Of a stretch of 64,000 nucleotides of DNA, positions 27,505 to 36,023 are shown in pieces. Location of the stretch: assembly GCF_003337215.1 (NCBI RefSeq), contig NZ_QPIG01000004.1:1-64000 (forward strand), written 5' to 3'. Numbering within the stretch: the first letter of the stretch is position 1; each line of letters opens with the position of its first letter. The position numbers were made by a program, and so were the translations under genes. The notes under the pieces were generated by a model. It was not told where the DNA came from, searched no databases, and was given only the letters and a program-made list of their open reading frames with translations. Source of the DNA: Oceanihabitans sediminis (lineage in GTDB: Bacteria; Bacteroidota; Bacteroidia; Flavobacteriales; Flavobacteriaceae).

Positions 27505-27534
27505 CAAAAATAGAAATATAAACCTATTTCACAA
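27505..27534 (-). promoter_or_regulatory. Promoter of the PPIase-moxR operon (TTG-N19-TATTTTTG)
   Basis: Minus strand: TTG at 27534-27532, 19-nt spacer, TATTTTTG at 27512-27505, 34 nt before the first ATG. Both boxes and the spacing fit the Bacteroidota consensus. Confidence 0.65.
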
Positions 27535-27588
27535 GTTGAATTAACAAAGCATTAATATGTTTATACAGGTATTTGTTTTTAATATATC

Positions 27589-27596
27589 TACTTTTG
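27589..27596 (+). promoter_or_regulatory. Possible -7 element (TACTTTTG) of the small conserved gene
   Basis: Perfect TAnnTTTG 46 nt before ATG 27642. The nearest TTG lies only 13 nt upstream, so the -33 box is uncertain. Confidence 0.35.
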
Positions 27597-27641
27597 TTTT
27601 ATCAGAATATAATAGAATTAAAAACAACACACCCAATTACC

Positions 27642-27878
27642 ATGCGAAAACTAAAACTTATTTGGGATTTTAGAGGACCTGAAGCACTAAAAACCGCAGA
27701 GCATCACGTTATTCATTTAAAAGAATACAGCGAAAGACAAAGCAACAATGTTTACGCAATAGATCATGAAGTAATTAACGAAGTACACGTAATTGCTTTT
27801 ATGGTTATAGACGAAGAAGACAAAATCTACTTTAGAGATAGCTTGAAACCACATAGAGGGGAATGGATGGATTCTTAA
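27642..27878 (+). CDS. Small conserved hypothetical protein (78 aa)
   Basis: Cytoplasmic-looking 78-residue protein starting MRKLKLIWDFRGPEA and rich in His/Glu (AEHHVIHLKEY). It has alternating strands (HVIAFMVIDEEDKIYF) suggestive of a small alpha/beta dimeric barrel-like fold. The frame is open from 27573, but that segment looks non-coding and the ATG at 27642 begins the well-formed protein. I recognise it only as the kind of small protein conserved in flavobacteria; function unknown. Stands alone, divergent from the PPIase operon. Confidence 0.65.
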   Translation: MRKLKLIWDFRGPEALKTAEHHVIHLKEYSERQSNNVYAIDHEVINEVHVIAFMVIDEEDKIYFRDSLKPHRGEWMDS

Positions 27879-28004
27879 AGAGTTAGACACCTAGATTTCA
27901 CAACTAATATAGCTTCATTTAAATCTTCTGAAAAAAATTACAAATACCTGTAACTTTTACCAAAATCAAACTACTTATAGTTTAACTAAGCCAACCATAA
28001 AATA

Positions 28005-28499
28005 TTGAATAAAGAGTTAGAACATAATTTTGTTGAACAACTTGAGAAGCACCAAAATATTGTGCACAAGGTCTGTAGGTTATACACCAACAATAAAGAC
28101 GCGCACAATGATTTGTTTCAAGAAATAACTATTCAACTATGGAAAGCATACCCTAAGTTTAGAGGGGATGCTAAGTTTAGTACTTGGATGTACCGAGTAG
28201 GTTTAAATACTGCTATAACACTTTATAGAAAAAGTAAACGCAGAGTTAGCACACAAGACTTTGATGCCGTTCAATTTAAAATTAAAGCAACGGAATATGA
28301 TGATACAGAAGAAGAGCAATTAAAACTCCTATACAAAGCTGTACATCAATTAAATGACATTGACAAAGCACTTGTTTTTCTATATTTGGAAGACAAGAAC
28401 TATAAAGAAATTAGTGAAACACTAGGTATTAGTGAAGTGAATGCAAGAGTGAAAATGAATAGAGTGAAAAACAAACTAAGAACCATTTTAAATCCGTAA
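28005..28499 (+). CDS. ECF-type RNA polymerase sigma factor
   Basis: 164-residue sigma-70 family factor of the extracytoplasmic-function type. Region 2 includes VCRLYTNNKDAHNDLFQEITIQLWKAYPKF (split over residues 23-50) and the -10 contact FSTWMYRVGLNTA; region 4 carries the helix-turn-helix YKEISETLGISEVNARVKMNRVKNKL. The start is TTG (NKELEHNF follows); no ATG is available. It is followed after 4 nt by a membrane protein that may be its regulator. Confidence 0.92.
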   Translation: MNKELEHNFVEQLEKHQNIVHKVCRLYTNNKDAHNDLFQEITIQLWKAYPKFRGDAKFSTWMYRVGLNTAITLYRKSKRRVSTQDFDAVQFKIKATEYDDTEEEQLKLLYKAVHQLNDIDKALVFLYLEDKNYKEISETLGISEVNARVKMNRVKNKLRTILNP

Positions 28500-28503
28500 A
28501 ACT

Positions 28504-29148
28504 ATGGATGAATTAGAATTATTAAAAAAAGACTGGAAGAAAGAGGATGCAGAACGATATCCTAAGCTTTCCTATGATGACATATATAGCATGATTTTAA
28601 AAAAATCATCTTCTATTGTAAAATGGATATTTATAATAAGTATTCTAGAGTTTGTGCTATGGACAATTATTTCTTTTGCGCTAAAAGATGCAGATTTCAA
28701 TAAGAAATTCGACTCCTATCATGCTGAAAATATCATGATTCCTTTTATCATACTTGGTTATGTAGTTCTGGCATATTTCTTCTATAAATTCTATACAAAC
28801 TATAGAAATATATCTGTTACAGATAATGCGAAGAAATTGATGGAAAACATATTAAAAACAAGAAAAACTGTAAAGCAATATGTAGGTTTCAACTTGATAT
28901 ATTTAACGGTATCAACCTTTATTGTTTTGGGTATTCAGTTTGATAGAGACAAGCAAATAAATACTTTAATAGAACAAGCTACAGCAAACGGTGAGTTGTT
29001 TAAATTCTACGCGACATCTATACTACTAACACTAGCAGCACTAATAATACTAATAGGTATTGTTTTAGGTTTCTATTATTTAATCTACGGAATACTACTA
29101 AAGCGCTTAAATAGAAATTATAAAGAATTAAGAAAATACGAAGTTTAA
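28504..29148 (+). CDS. Four-helix membrane protein downstream of sigma factor (candidate anti-sigma factor)
   Basis: 214 residues. The soluble N-terminus (MDELELLKKDWKKEDAERYPKLSYDDIYSM, about 1-35) is followed by four hydrophobic segments (near 38-58, 77-98, 125-143, 168-195). The N-terminal 'LLKKDW' segment is typical of membrane proteins encoded next to ECF sigma factors in flavobacteria, and position suggests it holds the sigma factor at the membrane. No ZAS zinc motif is present, so the anti-sigma role is inference. Confidence 0.65.
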   Translation: MDELELLKKDWKKEDAERYPKLSYDDIYSMILKKSSSIVKWIFIISILEFVLWTIISFALKDADFNKKFDSYHAENIMIPFIILGYVVLAYFFYKFYTNYRNISVTDNAKKLMENILKTRKTVKQYVGFNLIYLTVSTFIVLGIQFDRDKQINTLIEQATANGELFKFYATSILLTLAALIILIGIVLGFYYLIYGILLKRLNRNYKELRKYEV

Positions 29149-29957
29149 GATTCCTTATAACTCCATTTTCTTTTCTTATTCAACTCTTCGTGTATAGCTA
29201 ATTCTTCTTGAGGAATTACCTTTAAAAACGAAGGATGTTGTTCTATAGCATATTCGATTTTTTCAACAATATCTGCAATCGATTCATTTTCGTAATCAAT
29301 CTCTAAAGGTTGTTTGATTTCAAAAGTTTGCATGATATTCTTCTTCTTAATACGCAATCCTTTTTTATCAAAAGAACGTCTAAAGCCATCAATTACGATT
29401 GGCACAACTACTGGTTTATATTGTTTAATAATATGAGCAGTTCCTTTTCTAATAGGCTTAAAAGGAGTTGTGGTTCCTTGAGGGAAAGTAATCACCCAAC
29501 CATCATCTAACGCTTTTCTAATATTAGAAATATCGCTCATTTTCACCTGTCTTTTAATATCTTCTCCTTTTGCTCTCCAAGTACGTTCAATACTTACAGA
29601 ACCAACATAAGCTAATATTTTTGGTAGTAAACCTGCACTCATGGTTTCTTTAGCTGCAACGTAGTATATATTAAGTTTTGGATTCCATAAATAACTAATG
29701 TTTTTAATAGAATCATCTCTATTACTTAAACTAGCGTTAAATACATGAAACATAGAAACTACATCTGCAAAGTAGGTTTGGTGATTAGATATAAAAAGTA
29801 CGTTTTTATCTGGTAAGTTTCTTATAATTTCAGAACCTTCAATTTGAAGTTCATTGAATCCACGAAAGCGTCTATGAGTTAACGCTCCTAATATGCGGAT
29901 TAACCATTTTTTTATGAAAAGTATATGACCAAAAGGATTTCTCTTAAATAATCCCAT
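29145..29957 (-). CDS. PlsC-type 1-acyl-sn-glycerol-3-phosphate acyltransferase
   Basis: 270-residue membrane-associated acyltransferase probably making phosphatidic acid or an acylated lipid variant. Motif I is ISNHQTYFAD (spacing H-x5-D rather than the common H-x4-D) and motif III is FPQGTTTPFKP (Gln in place of the usual Glu), followed by PVVPIVIDGF. These deviations suggest a lineage-specific subfamily rather than loss of function. 47 nt downstream of a Nudix gene on the same strand; overlaps the convergent membrane-protein gene by 4 nt. Confidence 0.82.
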   Translation of the reverse strand: MGLFKRNPFGHILFIKKWLIRILGALTHRRFRGFNELQIEGSEIIRNLPDKNVLFISNHQTYFADVVSMFHVFNASLSNRDDSIKNISYLWNPKLNIYYVAAKETMSAGLLPKILAYVGSVSIERTWRAKGEDIKRQVKMSDISNIRKALDDGWVITFPQGTTTPFKPIRKGTAHIIKQYKPVVVPIVIDGFRRSFDKKGLRIKKKNIMQTFEIKQPLEIDYENESIADIVEKIEYAIEQHPSFLKVIPQEELAIHEELNKKRKWSYKES

Positions 29958-30004
29958 AAATATTTTTATTGAAGTTAATTTACAAAAGTAATAAATCTAA
30001 AACT

Positions 30005-30646
30005 TTACAAGGCTTGTTTTAACAAGTCTTTTATCTCGCTTAGCATCATGGCAGTAGCTCCCCAAACCACATGATCATTCAGTTTAAATGCAGGAACTTC
30101 CACTTCTCTATTATAAGATGTTGACACCCTTTCTATTACCACATTTCTATCATCTAAAAATTGTTGAAGCGAAACCTCTAAGATATCTTCAACCTCACTT
30201 TCTTCTTTTACAAAATTGGGAGTATAATCGGTATAACCAATAAATGGGTGTACATAAAAATTGCTTGGCGGAATATACATTTGTGTTAATGCCTTAATCA
30301 CCTTTACATCCTGCATAGGCATACCAACCTCCTCTTCGGTTTCTCTTAATGCGGTATGTTGCAAGGAAACATCTGTTTCTTCAACCTTACCTCCAGGAAA
30401 ACCTACTTGAGCAGAGTGAACGCCTTTATAAGATTTTCGTAAAATTAAAACAAGCTTTGTTTCTTCTTCATGATCTGGATAAAAGAGCGCTAATACAGCA
30501 GACTGCTTTGCAAATTTAATCTTGTCTTGTTGCTTTTTAGCAAGTGCTGCTCTAAAAGGTGGCGACATTTTAAACTGCGATGCTTCGGCAGGAAGTGGCA
30601 GATTGCTTATTTTTGACCTTGCTTTTAAAAACTGATTAAAATTCAT
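30005..30646 (-). CDS. NUDIX hydrolase, CoA-pyrophosphatase (NudL) type
   Basis: 213 residues. The combination LVLILRKSYKGVHSAQVGFPGG and KVEETDVSLQHTALRETEEEVG matches the UPF0035/NudL signature preceding and within the Nudix box, typical of CoA diphosphatases that cleave CoA to phosphopantetheine and 3',5'-ADP. The ATG is only 2 nt from the divergent cyclophilin gene start, so promoters must lie inside the neighbouring coding sequence. Confidence 0.85.
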   Translation of the reverse strand: MNFNQFLKARSKISNLPLPAEASQFKMSPPFRAALAKKQQDKIKFAKQSAVLALFYPDHEEETKLVLILRKSYKGVHSAQVGFPGGKVEETDVSLQHTALRETEEEVGMPMQDVKVIKALTQMYIPPSNFYVHPFIGYTDYTPNFVKEESEVEDILEVSLQQFLDDRNVVIERVSTSYNREVEVPAFKLNDHVVWGATAMMLSEIKDLLKQAL

Positions 30647-30648
30647 TT

Positions 30649-31356
30649 ATGAGACCTGTATTATTTTTAAGTATTTCGTTACTATTTCTTAGCTGTAATA
30701 ATAAAAAAACCGAAACTAATAATTCTTCAAAAGTAATTCAAAATACTTCCGAAGAAAAAAAAGAAGCTAAAAAAGATACTGTTATCGAGCCTGAAAGAGA
30801 GTTTCCGCTCTTAACCGATGACAATGCTATGAATTTCTTTTTAGAGTATGAAAAACACAATAAAGAAGACAAAGTAAGAATTACAACCGATTTTGGAGAA
30901 ATAGACATTCTACTTTATGACAAAACGAAATTCCACCGAGCAAACTTTGTTTTTCTAACCAAGCAAGGGTATTTTGATGATACACAATTTTACAGAATTG
31001 TAAATAATTTCGTGATTCAAGGAGGTAACACAGACGACGCAAAAGTGAAACATAAAAGAAAACAAATAGGCAGGTATTTACTCCCAAAAGACACCAAGCG
31101 AGGATACAAACATGATAGGGGTGCAGTAAGCATGCCGAGTAGCGAAGTAGATAATCCGCATAAACTTGCTTCACCATACCAATTTTTCATTGTTCAAAAA
31201 TCAGATGGTGCATATCATTTGGATGGAGATTACACTGTTTTTGGCAAGGTAATTCGCGGCATGGATGTGGTAGATGAAATTGCAAAACAAAAAACCGACA
31301 ATGCCGAATGGCCTTTACACAATGTTTATATCAAGAAAGTGGAGATATTAGAATAA
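30649..31356 (+). CDS. Cyclophilin-type peptidyl-prolyl isomerase lipoprotein
   Basis: 235-residue lipoprotein with lipobox LLFLSC (Cys16), a charged linker, then a cyclophilin domain (about 75-235) containing RITTDFGEIDILLYD, HRANFVFLTKQGYFDDTQFYRIV, FVIQGG and YQFFIVQ...YHLDGDYTVFGKVIRGMDVVD. Catalytic Arg (FYRIV) and Gln (IQGG) are present. It likely assists protein folding at the cell envelope. Divergent, nearly abutting the Nudix gene. Confidence 0.9.
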   Translation: MRPVLFLSISLLFLSCNNKKTETNNSSKVIQNTSEEKKEAKKDTVIEPEREFPLLTDDNAMNFFLEYEKHNKEDKVRITTDFGEIDILLYDKTKFHRANFVFLTKQGYFDDTQFYRIVNNFVIQGGNTDDAKVKHKRKQIGRYLLPKDTKRGYKHDRGAVSMPSSEVDNPHKLASPYQFFIVQKSDGAYHLDGDYTVFGKVIRGMDVVDEIAKQKTDNAEWPLHNVYIKKVEILE

Positions 31357-31416
31357 TCAACAACTTTCAAATAACTAATTTGTATCTTTAAATCCTTAAA
31401 ACAAACTATAATAAAA

Positions 31417-33567
31417 ATGAAAAACAAACAGTATTTGCAACACGTAAAAGCATTGACTTTGTGCGTTTGGATTACGTTTACCAATTGCAAACAAGAAGAA
31501 AAACAAGAGGGAACAAATATGCCAGAAAATATATTACTACAAGAATGGACTGGTCCTTATCAAGGAGTTCCTGCTTTTGACAAAATGAAAGCAGCAGACA
31601 TTAAAGATGCTGTTGAATTTGGTATTGAGGAAAGTTTGGCTGAAATGGATGCTATAGCAAACAATAGCGAAGCTCCAAATTTTAAAAACACTATTGAAGC
31701 AATGGAAGCTTCAGGAAAAACTTTAGACCGAGTTTTTACTTACTACGGAATTTTAAGTAGTAATATCTCTTCGCCAGAATTCAGAAGTATTCAAGCTGAA
31801 CTTGCACCTAAACTTTCGGAGTATAGCTCTAAAATTGTTCAAAACGAAAAGCTTTTCCAACGTATAAAAACAGTTTATGAAGCTTCACAAGAAACACCTT
31901 TAGAAGCACAAGAGCAACGTGTAGTTGAGCTAACTTACAAAAGGTTTGAAATGAATGGCGCAAACCTGGATGCTAGTAAAAAAGAGCGTTATGCCGCTAT
32001 TAACAAAGAACTTTCTACTCTTTACAACAAGTTTTCTGATAATGTTTTACACGACGAAGAAAACTATGTAACATACCTAACCGAAGACCAATTAGATGGT
32101 TTATCTGATGGATATATCAAATCTGCTGCTAAAACAGCTTCAGATAAAGGTCAAGAAGGAAAATACGCTATCACTAACACAAGATCCTCTATGGATCCTT
32201 TTCTTACCTACTCTACAAATCGTGAGTTACGTAAGCAAGTATGGGAAAAGTATTACTCTAGAGGAGATAATGGTGATGCATATGACAACAAAGAAATCAT
32301 TGCACAAATATTAAAACTTCGTAAAGAACGTGTAGGTTTAATGGGCTATGATAATTATGCAGAATGGCGTTTACAAGACCGTATGGCTAAAAACCCAGAA
32401 AATGCAATGGATTTAATGATGGCTGTTTGGCCAGCTGCTATTGCTAGAGTTGCAGAAGAGGTTGCAGACATGCAAGCCGTTGCTGACGAAAGCGGAGATA
32501 AAATTACTATCGAGCCTTGGGACTACAGATTTTATGCAGAAAAAGTTCGTAAAAAGAAATACGACTTAGATAGTGATGAAGTAAAGCAATACTTACAATT
32601 AGATAAATTAACTGAAGCAATGTTCTTTACTGCTGGTGAGTTATTCAACTATAGCTTTACTCCGGTAGAAGAAGGATCTGTTCCAGTATTCCATGAAGAT
32701 GTTAAAGTATGGGAAGTAAAAGATAAAGATTCTGGTAAACACATTGGTTTATGGTATTTAGATCCGTTTGCTCGTGAAGGAAAACGTTCTGGTGCTTGGG
32801 CTACAACTTATAGAAGCCATACTACTTTTGAAGGAGAAACAAATGTATTAGCTTCAAACAACTCTAACTTTGTTAAGCCTGCTCCAGGAGAAGCGGTTCT
32901 AGTTTCTTGGGATGACGCTACAACTTTCTTCCACGAGTTTGGTCATGCATTACACTTCTTCTCTTCTAATGTAAAATATCCTACTTTAAACGGTGGTGTA
33001 AGAGATTATACAGAGTTCCAATCTCAATTATTAGAGCGTTGGTTATCTACAGACGAGGTTATTAATAAGTTCTTAGTTCACTATAAAACTGGTGAACCAA
33101 TTCCAGCTTCACTTGTAGCTAAAATCAAAAAAGCTTCTACCTTTAACCAAGGATTCGGAACTACAGAGTATTTAGCATCTGCTTTAATAGATATGAAATT
33201 ACACCTTGCAGATCCAACAAATATAGATGTTGCTGCTTTTGAAAAAGAAACTTTAGCTGCATTAAAAATGCCTAAAGAATTACCAATGCGTCACAGAACG
33301 CCGCACTTCGGACACGTTTTCTCTGGTGAAGGTTATGCAACCGCATATTACGGTTATATGTGGGCAGATGTTTTAACTAGTGATGCTTCGGAAGCTTTTA
33401 CAGAGGCTCCAGGTGGTTTCTATGATAAAGAAGTAGCAGACAAATTAGTTAAATACCTATTTGCTCCAAGAAACGCAATGGATCCTGCTGAAGCTTATAG
33501 ATTATTTAGAGGCCGTGATGCAAAAATTGAAGCATTAATGAAAGACAGAGGGTTTCCTGTAAAATAA
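31417..33567 (+). CDS. M3-family metallopeptidase (peptidyl-dipeptidase Dcp-like) lipoprotein
   Basis: 716-residue zinc peptidase. The zinc motif HEFGHALH lies at H506, with the downstream Glu in the FQSQLLERW region and the substrate Tyr/His motif near GEGYATAYYGYMWADVL. The length and the GLWYLDPFAREGKRSGAW segment fit Dcp/oligopeptidase A relatives that remove dipeptides from C-termini. The N-terminus (LCVWITFTNC followed by KQEEK) looks like a lipoprotein signal, so it probably acts in the periplasm. Monocistronic, closed by a terminator. Confidence 0.92.
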   Translation: MKNKQYLQHVKALTLCVWITFTNCKQEEKQEGTNMPENILLQEWTGPYQGVPAFDKMKAADIKDAVEFGIEESLAEMDAIANNSEAPNFKNTIEAMEASGKTLDRVFTYYGILSSNISSPEFRSIQAELAPKLSEYSSKIVQNEKLFQRIKTVYEASQETPLEAQEQRVVELTYKRFEMNGANLDASKKERYAAINKELSTLYNKFSDNVLHDEENYVTYLTEDQLDGLSDGYIKSAAKTASDKGQEGKYAITNTRSSMDPFLTYSTNRELRKQVWEKYYSRGDNGDAYDNKEIIAQILKLRKERVGLMGYDNYAEWRLQDRMAKNPENAMDLMMAVWPAAIARVAEEVADMQAVADESGDKITIEPWDYRFYAEKVRKKKYDLDSDEVKQYLQLDKLTEAMFFTAGELFNYSFTPVEEGSVPVFHEDVKVWEVKDKDSGKHIGLWYLDPFAREGKRSGAWATTYRSHTTFEGETNVLASNNSNFVKPAPGEAVLVSWDDATTFFHEFGHALHFFSSNVKYPTLNGGVRDYTEFQSQLLERWLSTDEVINKFLVHYKTGEPIPASLVAKIKKASTFNQGFGTTEYLASALIDMKLHLADPTNIDVAAFEKETLAALKMPKELPMRHRTPHFGHVFSGEGYATAYYGYMWADVLTSDASEAFTEAPGGFYDKEVADKLVKYLFAPRNAMDPAEAYRLFRGRDAKIEALMKDRGFPVK

Positions 33568-33593
33568 ATAGGAACTTATAACTCTATAAAAAG

Positions 33594-33620
33594 AAAGCCT
33601 CACAAAAATTGTGAGGCTTT
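33594..33620. terminator. Bidirectional terminator between M3 peptidase and UPF0126 gene
   Basis: AAAGCCTCAC/GTGAGGCTTT stem with a 7-nt loop and flanking A/T runs, shared by two convergent genes. Confidence 0.85.
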
Positions 33621-33622
33621 TT

Positions 33623-34228
33623 TTATTTATTATGATATACCGTTGGTAAACTAATTTTGAATTTAACTGCCAATAAGCGAATAACAATTACAACAATACC
33701 TGCTATAACAAATACTACATTTTCATCTATTGGAAATTTTCGTATTAAGAAATAAGTGAGTCCGCCAAGAATACAAGCTGTAGCATAAATTTCCTTTCTA
33801 AAAATCACTGGTATTTCGTTACATAAAATATCTCTTATTACTCCACCAAAACAAGCAGAAATAGTTCCTAATGCAATGCATATAATTGGATGCAATCCTA
33901 CCGAAAGTCCTTTTTCAACACCAACAACAGTAAAGAAACCAATTCCGATAGTATCAAATAAAAACAAGGAGGTTCTTAAATAATTAATCTTCCTTCTAAA
34001 AAGTACAGCTAAAACTGCTGCAACAATAATTACATACGTATAGGTCATATTAACCATCCAAGATACAGGCGTTTCCCCTATAAGCACATCACGAAGCGTA
34101 CCTCCTCCTATCGCTGTAACAAATGCAATTATGAGTATACCAAAAGGATCCATTTTTTTTTCCATTGCTACTAAAACCCCAGAAATGGCAAAAGCAATAG
34201 TTCCGATAATATCTATAATATAAAACAT
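33623..34228 (-). CDS. UPF0126 / TRIC-type cation channel family protein
   Basis: 201-residue inner-membrane protein with seven hydrophobic helices and a duplicated half of the UPF0126 family: IIGTIAFAISGVLVAMEKKMDPFG with GGGTLRDVLIGETPVSW, repeated as FFTVVGVEKGLSVG with ACFGGVIRDILCNEIPVIF. Bacterial members are structurally related to TRIC potassium channels. 38 nt downstream of the RDD protein gene on the same strand. Confidence 0.88.
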   Translation of the reverse strand: MFYIIDIIGTIAFAISGVLVAMEKKMDPFGILIIAFVTAIGGGTLRDVLIGETPVSWMVNMTYTYVIIVAAVLAVLFRRKINYLRTSLFLFDTIGIGFFTVVGVEKGLSVGLHPIICIALGTISACFGGVIRDILCNEIPVIFRKEIYATACILGGLTYFLIRKFPIDENVVFVIAGIVVIVIRLLAVKFKISLPTVYHNK

Positions 34229-34266
34229 TTTTATTTTTTTAAATCCTTTTTGTTAGCTCTATTACT

Positions 34267-34983
34267 CTATATTTTTTGTGTGAAGTAATTGTAATCTTTA
34301 ATAACAATTCCAATAAATTCTACCGGAGTTTCTTTTGGAGTTACTTCCATTACTTCAACTAGCCTATTATGCAGTTGTAATATAATATTATGTTGTCCGT
34401 TTCTTCTAGCGGATTCGTATAAGTTTTTAATGGTTTGCATTTCACTATCCTTAAAAACTGTTACTTGACTATAAGACGGCATATAATCTTCTTCAATTTC
34501 TTTCAGTAAAGTATCTTCTATACTAACTTTTCGTTTTTCGCTAATCACGGTTGTACCGGCTGCTATATCGCCTACTCTTTGTCCGTTTCCTTTAATTAAA
34601 ATACTCAATACCGCAACTCCCCCACTAGTCAAACTTATATCTACTATTCTTAAAATCCATCTTACAAAATAGTTTGCAAAGCTTGCATTGCTTCCATCTA
34701 ATTTTACTACGCGGGTTTTCATTACGTACTTCCCTAAAGTTTTTCCGTTCCAAAAAGTTTCTAGTAAAACATAATATAAAAAAGCAGGTAAAGACACTAG
34801 TAAATACAAAGCCCAAAGGTCTCTCATATCTACATCCATCTTTATCAAAAGGAGGTTAATACCTATTAAATAAACAAAAACAGCAACACTATCAATAATA
34901 TATCCTAGTATACGATCTCCAAGTCCCGCAACATTTTGGTTAATAGTGACATTTTGAGCTGTTTCGATTTGAAATTCTTCCAT
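34267..34983 (-). CDS. RDD-family membrane protein
   Basis: 238 residues. The RDD domain (about 20-155) shows GLGDRILGYIIDSVAV, a second helix (LWALYLLVSLPAFLYYVLLE), NGKTLGKYVMKTRVV and an FVRWILRIVDI segment; a soluble C-terminal tail of about 80 residues follows. The frame extends to 35085, but the ATG at 34983 gives the proper start MEEFQIETAQ and avoids overlap with the divergent SpoIIM gene. RDD proteins commonly cluster with MoxR/DUF58 loci, as here. Confidence 0.87.
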   Translation of the reverse strand: MEEFQIETAQNVTINQNVAGLGDRILGYIIDSVAVFVYLIGINLLLIKMDVDMRDLWALYLLVSLPAFLYYVLLETFWNGKTLGKYVMKTRVVKLDGSNASFANYFVRWILRIVDISLTSGGVAVLSILIKGNGQRVGDIAAGTTVISEKRKVSIEDTLLKEIEEDYMPSYSQVTVFKDSEMQTIKNLYESARRNGQHNIILQLHNRLVEVMEVTPKETPVEFIGIVIKDYNYFTQKI

Positions 34984-35018
34984 ATTTTCTTTTCTTTGAT
35001 AGCAAAACAATAAGCTAA

Positions 35019-36023
35019 ATGCGTGAAGCTGCTTTCGTAAAGCAAAATAAAGACAAATGGATACAATTTGAAAGGGTTCTCTCAAATAATATCCATGTTG
35101 ATCCTAATGAGTTATCTGATTTGTATATCGAAGTTACAGATCATTTAAGTTATGCCAAAACTTTTTACAGCAAAAGTAATACCGAGCGGTATTTAAACCA
35201 ATTAGCTTCACAAGCGCATCAAAAAATTTATAAGACAAAAAAGGAGTCTAAGAATAGAGTTATCACTTTTTTTAAAACAGAATTTCCTTTAATGTTTTAC
35301 AAGCACCACCGCGAACTGCTTATTTCCTTTTTAGTATTTACTATGTTTATAGTTATTGGTGCTTTTTCTGCTGCCAATGAAGGGGACTTTGTTCGTTCCT
35401 TTTTAGGAGACGGTTATGTAAACATGACACTTAGCAATATAGAAAAAGGCGACCCTATGGCTGTTTATAAACAACAAGGGGAGTTTAATATGTTTTTAGG
35501 TATTACTATCAATAATATTAGAGTTGCACTCATGGCTTTTGCCTATGGCTTACTTCTAGGAATTGGCTCGCTTTATATCATGTTACAAAACGGTATCATG
35601 CTTGGAAGTTTTCAGTATTTCTTCTATGACCAAGGCTTGCTTTGGGAATCTGCTAGAACTATTTGGATTCACGGAACAATTGAAATCTCTGTAATAATTG
35701 TAGCGGGATGTGCTGGATTGGTTTTAGGAAATGGAATGCTATTTACAGGAACCTATACTCGATTAGAATCGTTTAAAAGAGGCGTGAAAAACGGATTAAA
35801 AATACTCATGAGTACCATTCCGTTTTTCATTATTGCTGGGTTTTTAGAAGGCTTTGTTACCAGACATACAGAAATGCCAGACTGGTTGGCTCTTCTAATT
35901 ATTACTGCTTCATTAGGAGTAATATTATTTTACTACGTTATTTACCCAATAAAACTACACAAACAACAACTAAATCATAAACTAGCTATTAAACTAACTA
36001 ACAAGGATGAAAAAATATATTGA
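35019..36023 (+). CDS. Stage II sporulation protein M (SpoIIM)-like membrane protein
   Basis: 334-residue integral membrane protein of the SpoIIM family. A soluble N-terminal helical region (MREAAFVKQNKDKW..., to about 85) is followed by about six membrane helices with the family core NNIRVALMAFAYGLLLGIGS, NGIMLGSF and the HGTIEISVIIVAG motif. The organism does not sporulate; in Bacteroidota this family travels with MoxR/DUF58 genes. First gene of a six-gene operon; its start lies 35 nt from the divergent RDD gene. Confidence 0.87.
   Translation: MREAAFVKQNKDKWIQFERVLSNNIHVDPNELSDLYIEVTDHLSYAKTFYSKSNTERYLNQLASQAHQKIYKTKKESKNRVITFFKTEFPLMFYKHHRELLISFLVFTMFIVIGAFSAANEGDFVRSFLGDGYVNMTLSNIEKGDPMAVYKQQGEFNMFLGITINNIRVALMAFAYGLLLGIGSLYIMLQNGIMLGSFQYFFYDQGLLWESARTIWIHGTIEISVIIVAGCAGLVLGNGMLFTGTYTRLESFKRGVKNGLKILMSTIPFFIIAGFLEGFVTRHTEMPDWLALLIITASLGVILFYYVIYPIKLHKQQLNHKLAIKLTNKDEKIY

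Noticed and set aside
27573-27641. N-terminal extension of the 78-aa protein
   Set aside because: The extra 23 residues overlap the likely promoter and look random; ATG 27642 begins the regular sequence.
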